Below are positions 58,368 through 64,000 of a stretch of DNA of 64,000 nt, in pieces. This DNA comes from Piper betle. Taxonomy: Eukaryota; Streptophyta; Magnoliopsida; Piperales; Piperaceae. The stretch lies in NCBI GenBank assembly GCA_033002965.1, contig JAURVB010002168.1, forward strand, positions 1 to 64,000, written 5' to 3'. The notes beneath the pieces were generated by a model. That model saw only the letters and a program-made list of their open reading frames with translations, was not told the origin of the DNA and searched no databases. Each line of letters begins with the position of its first letter. The first letter of the stretch is position 1. The translations under genes were made by a program, and so were the position numbers.

Positions 58368-59800
58368 TGTGGAATTCTAATTTACTGTATCAATGACTCT
58401 AAATCTTGGGTCTCGACCCACCTATACATTCTATTCACATTTCATAGCATATCATCATGTTTTTCATTTCATGACAGCATCCTCAAAATATTAAACATGC
58501 TATCATCTGACATGTGTGTATGCAAGAGACCTCACTGCTCCTTCGTCTAGGTTAGCTCATCTTATTCATGATCATTACCTACATGTATTATTAAAACACG
58601 TTAGTAACGAGTGATACTGGTCCAAAAATATAACTAATATCAAACTCGCTATAAGAGCAAACTATCATATGAATGAAAATATTTATATATTTCTCGTTAA
58701 CTCTCTGAAGGGCACCTACTGAGGAGCTATTAGACTGCCGACCCGGTAGCATCCTAAACTAATTGTTCTATTGCTACTGATTTTCTCATTTCATTTGGTG
58801 GTCCCTCGGGACTACTAGTATATCTTAAGCCCTCTCCTTACCTTCATAATTCTCCTAGCCTTGAGCATAAAGACTAAGTATTCTCAAGCAATCGCCTTTA
58901 GCACCCTTTAAACTATAAGTCCGGATATGCTTTGTACCAAACAGTACCTGCAAATATCGACATTTCTCCGGGTGTGAGGAACACAAAACAGGAGTTGTCA
59001 GGATCCTTCTAGATTGGAATAGCCTGCTCACTAATCTAGAGCCCGCTTTGACTGACACGTGCACCCGCTCATGGTACTACAAGTTAGTTTTCCCATCTCT
59101 CGTCTCACTTAAAACTCGATAAAACTATATATAGGTTTGGGAAAGGATTTATATAATAGGCCTAAAGGAAACTTGTGGTGGATCTTGTTTTCAAAAACAT
59201 ACTCGAGGGCTCTCATCCTCGAGGGTTATTAATCAAGAAGATGGATCAATTAAATGACCCAGGTTAAGTGGGGTTTGATAAAACACCACTTAGCTCGTCC
59301 TATAAGTAATAAAATAATACACAATAAAATAAAGCATAAAACAGGAAACGAGTCCTAAACGGATTTAGTAGAAGCTTCGAGCGTGTCTTCACGCCTAGGC
59401 GACAAACACTAAAATAGTACCTACACATCAAGACTAAATACTAATGCCTAATATAATACATAAATATTACACTCCTCGTCAATCCATACTAGACAACATT
59501 TATATATATGTATTTAAATTCAAATTCTAATTCATTATTATCATCTGTTAACATGCATTTAAATTTAAATCAACACCTATTTACAATCACACCAAAATCA
59601 TAAAACAATCAAATAAAATCAGATAAAATTCTATACCTAATCATTAGTCATGCAGCGAAGGCGACAAGGTTGTGGCTGGCTCGAGTGAGGATCGTAGGGA
59701 AGAGGGAAGGGAGAAAAAGAAGAAGGAAGTTGATTGAAGAGGATGGTGGTAACTAGATGGTGACAGTGTTGGAGGTGTGGAATAAATAGATGTTTGGGGG

Positions 59801-59938
59801 AAGAAAATGAGTGGTAGGTGAGAAAAATGAGTGGTTAGAAAGAAAAACGAATGGTCAGTGAGAAAAATGAATGGTCAATGAGAAAAACAAATGGTCGGTG
59901 AGAAAAATGAATGATTGGTGAGAAAAATGAATGGTTGT
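59801..59938. repeat. ~20-bp minisatellite in the solo LTR
   Basis: About seven imperfect units of GAGAAAAATGAATGGTCGGT. The inverted equivalent occurs at the matching position of the LTR at 61924 (62373-62533). Confidence 0.85.
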
Positions 59939-60377
59939 CACGTAATTAAAACTTGACTCTGACTCTGATTCTAGAAAAAATAATACTAACTCGTAATAAT
60001 TCTAAGAAAACCAGAAAAACATGAAAAAATCCCATAAAATATAATACACACAATATTACAATGAAATACTCTAAAACTAATAACCCACCCAAACTGCCCA
60101 TAATACGTCCTAATATGTTATTCAGCCTAAAAATAATTCTATGATCTAATTAAATTAAATAAATAAAAAATCTAGCATACTCTCGTATATTTTGATAACT
60201 CATTCTATTGTTGTCTTACTGATATTATCATTATATACTTGCACATGACTCTCATGGTTCATAACACAAGATCGGCCTTGGCTCAGTACACGTGTTTTAA
60301 AATTGACTCGATTGAAAATGATGGTCGAATTAACCGGTTCAGACTATAAAACCCTAATTTGAATCACGGGTTTTACA

Positions 60378-61395
60378 CTAAATTTGCTCTTTCCACGATC
60401 TCCAATATACCATTTCTAAACAGACGCAAACTAAGAGAGATTATTTAATTTGTTTTGCAGTGAACACTCAGGCAATAATGCTTGGGGATGGAGGATTTCA
60501 TGAAGAAGTTGTCTACAGACTCTACTCGCTCTCCCTTAGCTCAAATATATAATAAGCAGTTGTCGTATATAACACCAGCAAATAATGCAGTTGCATGCAA
60601 TATTATGAATAATGTACTGCAAAAATGTGAGGCTTCAATGATCACAAAATCCATTAGTGATATGAAATAAATTCTTGTGACGGGTTCACAATAGAGAAGT
60701 TGGAGTTTTTACAATATATTTTTCGTCATTGAAACACTATTTTCTTGTAGTGATGTTACCTTTGGAAAAAGTATCCTAGCACAATCCTTCAGTTTCAGCC
60801 TTTCAAATTGTTATTGAAATGGTGCTTTATTATATATATAATAATGTGTGATGAAGACATAATATATACCGGGCAAGACATCATGCATGACTTATATTAT
60901 ATATACACCTTAATTTTATAGATAAACTCTCGTTGAATAATGAGATAACCTATATATGTATAATAATTTAATATTTTAAATTTAGATTTTTATTGACTTC
61001 GACTTTTAAAGATAAATCTTAATTGAAGGAAAAGATAGAATATAATAATTTGATTTGTTTTTTTCATTTTTGTTGTATTTTAATTGATTGTATCTCTTGT
61101 TTTTAATTAGAAGTCAATATTGACTTCCCCTTTTATTAATAACTAAGCAAGATGTTGTGCCATGCGTGACCTACACCAGATAAATTTTAATTTTATACGT
61201 AAATTTTCATTAAATAATGAGATAAATTGTAATAATTTAATATCTTAGATTTTGACTTTGATTGACCTTAAAGATGTATCCTATTTAAATAAAAAGCTGA
61301 ATTATAATTATTTATTTTTTTAAATATTTTTTAAAGATAATTAGACAGATTCTTATTATTAAGAATTTAGAATTACGTTGAGGTTAGTCGGGTTT
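60378..61395. other. Spacer with a CACTA end
   Basis: AT-rich; a short open frame at 60482-60670 has no recognisable domain. The only supported element is the CACTA terminus at 60735-60752. Confidence 0.4.
60735..60752 (+). mobile_element. 3' terminus of a CACTA (En/Spm) transposon
   Basis: CACTATTTTCTTGTAGTG is a textbook CACTA terminal inverted repeat (inverted: CACTACAAGAAAATAGTG), preceded by a TTTTTCGTCATTG subterminal word and followed by ATG, a candidate 3-bp target duplication. No matching left terminus preceded by ATG was found, so the element is truncated or its left part was displaced by the neighbouring LTR. Confidence 0.6.
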
Positions 61396-61923
61396 TGTAA
61401 AACTTGGGCTTTTCGTGCAACGGTTTTGATTTTGGTTCGCTCTCGACCAGGATCGTCTTGCTTGGCTGATTCATTTTGCTGTGTGCATATGTATGGTATG
61501 TTATATGTGAGTCATGACCCTAGTCTCCCTTGATGCTTGGTGCTACTCAGTTGGACACTACATTACCCCAACCCTTATTTTTTATTTTTATTTAAATTGA
61601 GTCTCATTAAGTTGAGGGTTGTGTCTCTTGCGATCTAGATCGCTTGTTGCGTGTTTGAAACACCTTATGGTTGATCCTAGCCCCTCGAGACCCATGGCAT
61701 GGTTCCTAGATACGTTTGACAGCCCTAAGAATGTGAACCCTAGGTTGGCATAAATTGAGCCTAGCAAAAGACACCCTCATAGCACCTTTATGCTAGGCCC
61801 CGCCACCCAAATTTTTGTGAAAAATAGGTTCTAGTCCTGGCACCCTTGTGCCAGGACAGTACAACCTGAATGTTGCATGTGGTTTGGTTCAAAAGGTGCT
61901 TACTCGGGTTTTCTGGCTTTTCG
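61396..61923 (+). mobile_element. LTR-like fragment interrupted by the next LTR
   Basis: Begins TGTAAAACTTGGGC and is colinear with 22643-23110. It is cut at 61923/61924 by another TGTAAAAC-starting LTR, which suggests nesting. Confidence 0.5.
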
Positions 61924-62372
61924 TGTAAAACCCGTGATTCGAGTTAAGGTTTTATAGTCTGAACCGATCGGTTTGACTGCTCTTTTTCAGTCGGGTCAAT
62001 TTCAAAACATGTGTACTGAGTCGAGGCCTGTCTTTTGTTATGGACCACGAGAGTCATGTGTTCCCAAGTATATGATGATAACTTCAATAAGACAATAACA
62101 GAATAAGTTATCAGAATATATGAGAGTACGCCAGATTTTTCTTTATTTATTTTAATTAGATTGTAGAGTTATTTTTATACTGAATAATGCATTAGGATGT
62201 GTTACAGGCAGTTTGGGTTGGTTATTAGCTATAGAGCATGTCATTATAATATTGTGTGGATTATGGATTATGTTTTATGGTATTTTTCCTTGTTTTTCTA
62301 GATTTTTTAGAATTATTACGAGTTAGTATTATTTTTCTAGAGTTAGAGTCAAGTCAACTTTTAATTATGAAA

Positions 62373-62533
62373 CAACCATTCTTTTGTCTCACCGACCATT
62401 CATTTTTCTCACTAACCATTCATTTTTCTCACTGACCAATCATTTTTCTCACCGACCATTTGTTTTTCTCAGCAACCATTTGTTTTTTTCCCCGACTACT
62501 AATTTTTCTCACCGACCACTCGTTTTCTTCCCC
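62373..62533. repeat. ~20-bp minisatellite in the LTR
   Basis: About eight units of ACCGACCATTCATTTTTCTC, the reverse complement of the array at 59801-59938, as expected from the opposite LTR orientation. Confidence 0.85.
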
Positions 62534-63971
62534 AATGGCATCTATTTATTCCATACCTCTGACATTGTCACCATCTAGCCGCCACTATCCTCTTCACCCA
62601 ACTTCTTTCTTTTTTCCTCCCTTCCCTCTTCCCCACATTCCTCACTCGAGCCAGCCACAACCTTGTCGCCTTCACTGCATGACTGACGATTAGGTATAAA
62701 AAATTATCAGATTTTATTTGATTATTTTATGATTTTGGTGTGATTGTAAATAGGTGTTGATTTAAATTTAAATTCATGTTAATGGATGATAGTATGAATT
62801 AGAGTTTGAATTTAAATGCATGTAAATAGATGTTGTCTGGTATGAATTGATGAGGAGTGTAGCATTCATGCATTATACTAGGCGTTACTATTTAATCTTG
62901 ATGTGTAGGTACGGAGTAGGAGCTTGCCGTCTAGGCGCGAGGACATGCTTGGAGCTTCTACCAAGTCTGTGTAGTACTCGTTTCTTGTTTTATGCTCTAT
63001 TCTATTGTGTATTGTTTTATTACTTGGAGGACAAATTAAGTGGTGTTTATCGAATACGACTTAACCTGGGTTTAATTGATCAATCTTCCAGATTAATAAC
63101 CCTTGAGGATGAGATCCATCGAGTATGTTTTTGAAAACAAGATCCACCACAAGTTTCCTTCAGGCCTATTATATAAATCCCTTCCTAGACATACATATAG
63201 TTTTATCGAGCTTTCAGTGAGACAAGAGATGGGAAAACCGACTTGTACGTACCATGAACGGGTACACATGCCAGTCAAAGCGGGCTCTAGATTAGTGAGG
63301 AGGATATTCCAATCTTGAGGGATTCTGACAAATCCCGTTTTCAATTTCTCACACTCGGAGAAACATGGAGGTTTACGTGTACTATTTATTACAGTGAATG
63401 TCGAGACTTGTGGTTCAAAGGGTACTAAAGGCGACAACTTGAGAGTACTTGGTCTTCGTGCCTAAGGCTAGAAAAATTATGGAGGTAAGGAGAGAGCTTA
63501 ACATATATTAGTAATCCCGAGGGACCAACAAATGAAATGAGACAATCAGCAGTAGCAGAACAGTCAGTTTAGGATGTTATCGGGTCTGCAACTCAATGGC
63601 TCCTCTGTAGGTGCCCTTTAAAGAGTTTACGAGAAGTATATGAATGTTTTCTTTCATAGAGAGTTTGCTCTCATTGCTAGTTTAATATTAGTTATATTTT
63701 TGGACAAGTAACACCGATTAATGACGTGTTTTAATAATATATGTTGGTGATATCATGGTAAGATGAGCCAGCTTGGACGAAGGAGCAGAGCCATCTCTTG
63801 TATAAACACATGTCAAATGACAGCATGTTTAATATTTTGAGGATGATGTAATGAAATGCAAAACATGATGATATGATGTGAAATGTGAATAAAATGCATA
63901 GGGAGGTCGAGACCCAAGATTCAGAGTGATTGATATAGTAAATTAGAATTCCATGTGAATGAAAATATCTG

Positions 63972-63994
63972 GTGTGTGTGTGTGTGTGTGTGTG
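63972..63994. repeat. (TG)n microsatellite
   Basis: About 11 TG units close to the window end, inside the LTR. Confidence 0.93.
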
Positions 63995-64000
63995 AATGAA

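Larger units (their letters stand above)
58044..60377 (-). mobile_element. Solo LTR of the gypsy family, minus orientation
   Basis: On the minus strand it begins TGTAAAACCCGTGATTC (60377) and ends at 58044 with CCCCAATCC-type family end sequence (terminal TGTAACACC on the plus strand changed to TATAAAACC). Flanks CTAAC (58039-58043) and CTAAA (60378-60382) are a target duplication with one mismatch. The TATA module (about 59125-59230, inverted) and palindrome (59263-59293) are kept; the GC-rich block is replaced by a minisatellite. Confidence 0.78.
61924..64000 (+). mobile_element. LTR of the gypsy family, running off the window
   Basis: Begins TGTAAAACCCGTGATTCGAG and follows the family order: minisatellite (62373-62533), a weak palindrome (63035-63066), TATA module (63090-63190, TATA at 63169-63180), and downstream region. 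It is most like the inverted copy at 58044-60377. The 3' end and any second LTR lie beyond the window, so solo or full-length status is unknown. Confidence 0.8.

Noticed and set aside
60482..60670. 62-codon plus-strand frame near the CACTA end
   Set aside because: Too short and without any recognisable transposase or other motif.
1..64000. tRNA, rRNA, CRISPR or organellar insertions
   Set aside because: No cloverleaf-like gene, rRNA core, CRISPR repeat-spacer pattern or plastid/mitochondrial gene was recognised on either strand by eye.

Overview
This is nuclear DNA of a flowering plant. Evidence: an eight-exon SEPALLATA-type MADS-box gene, an AP2/B3 (RAV-type) transcription factor gene, plant Ty1/copia and Ty3/gypsy LTR retrotransposons with initiator-Met-tRNA primer sites, long AT-rich intergenic DNA and AT microsatellites. 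The SEP protein resembles non-grass monocot or early-diverging angiosperm SEP3/AGL9 proteins; the exact species cannot be told.

Layout. 1-3.3 kb: an AT-rich stretch with an old duplication, and the GC-rich first exon of a small membrane-protein gene on the minus strand. 3.3-13.7 kb: a DNA-transposon-like element (10-bp target duplication) split by a complete 9.6-kb Ty3/gypsy-type LTR element (5-bp target duplication CTGCC, ~3-kb LTRs, no intact coding region inside). 15.4-28.7 kb: a graveyard of related ~2.5-3.2-kb LTRs, two of them solo LTRs with perfect 5-bp target duplications, plus a 282-bp tandem duplication. 28.7-36.5 kb: the gene-bearing core. 36.5-44.4 kb: intergenic repeats. 44.4-50.4 kb: a complete but decayed Ty1/copia element (target duplication TACAT). 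51.2-51.6 kb: a possible very small gene. 57.4-57.9 kb: a cysteine-rich secreted-protein gene resembling lipid-transfer proteins. 58.0-64.0 kb: two more LTRs of the gypsy family in opposite orientations, with a CACTA-transposon end between them.

The most striking feature is at 30.5-35.9 kb. A RAV3-like AP2/B3 gene (plus strand) and a SEP3-like MADS-box gene (minus strand) appear interlocked: the RAV coding exon lies inside MADS intron 2, while MADS exons 3-8 lie inside the predicted first intron of the RAV gene. Joining the RAV leader exon to its coding exon would create the start codon across the splice junction (AT|G). The copia element shows a similar trick: an ATG inside its 5' LTR is followed by a splice donor, and an acceptor in front of gag joins in frame, so the primer-binding site lies in a predicted intron. 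Finally, the gypsy LTR family carries a conserved promoter module and, just upstream, a palindrome whose two arms have changed together in one divergent copy. All splice predictions come from reading the sequence and need transcript evidence.
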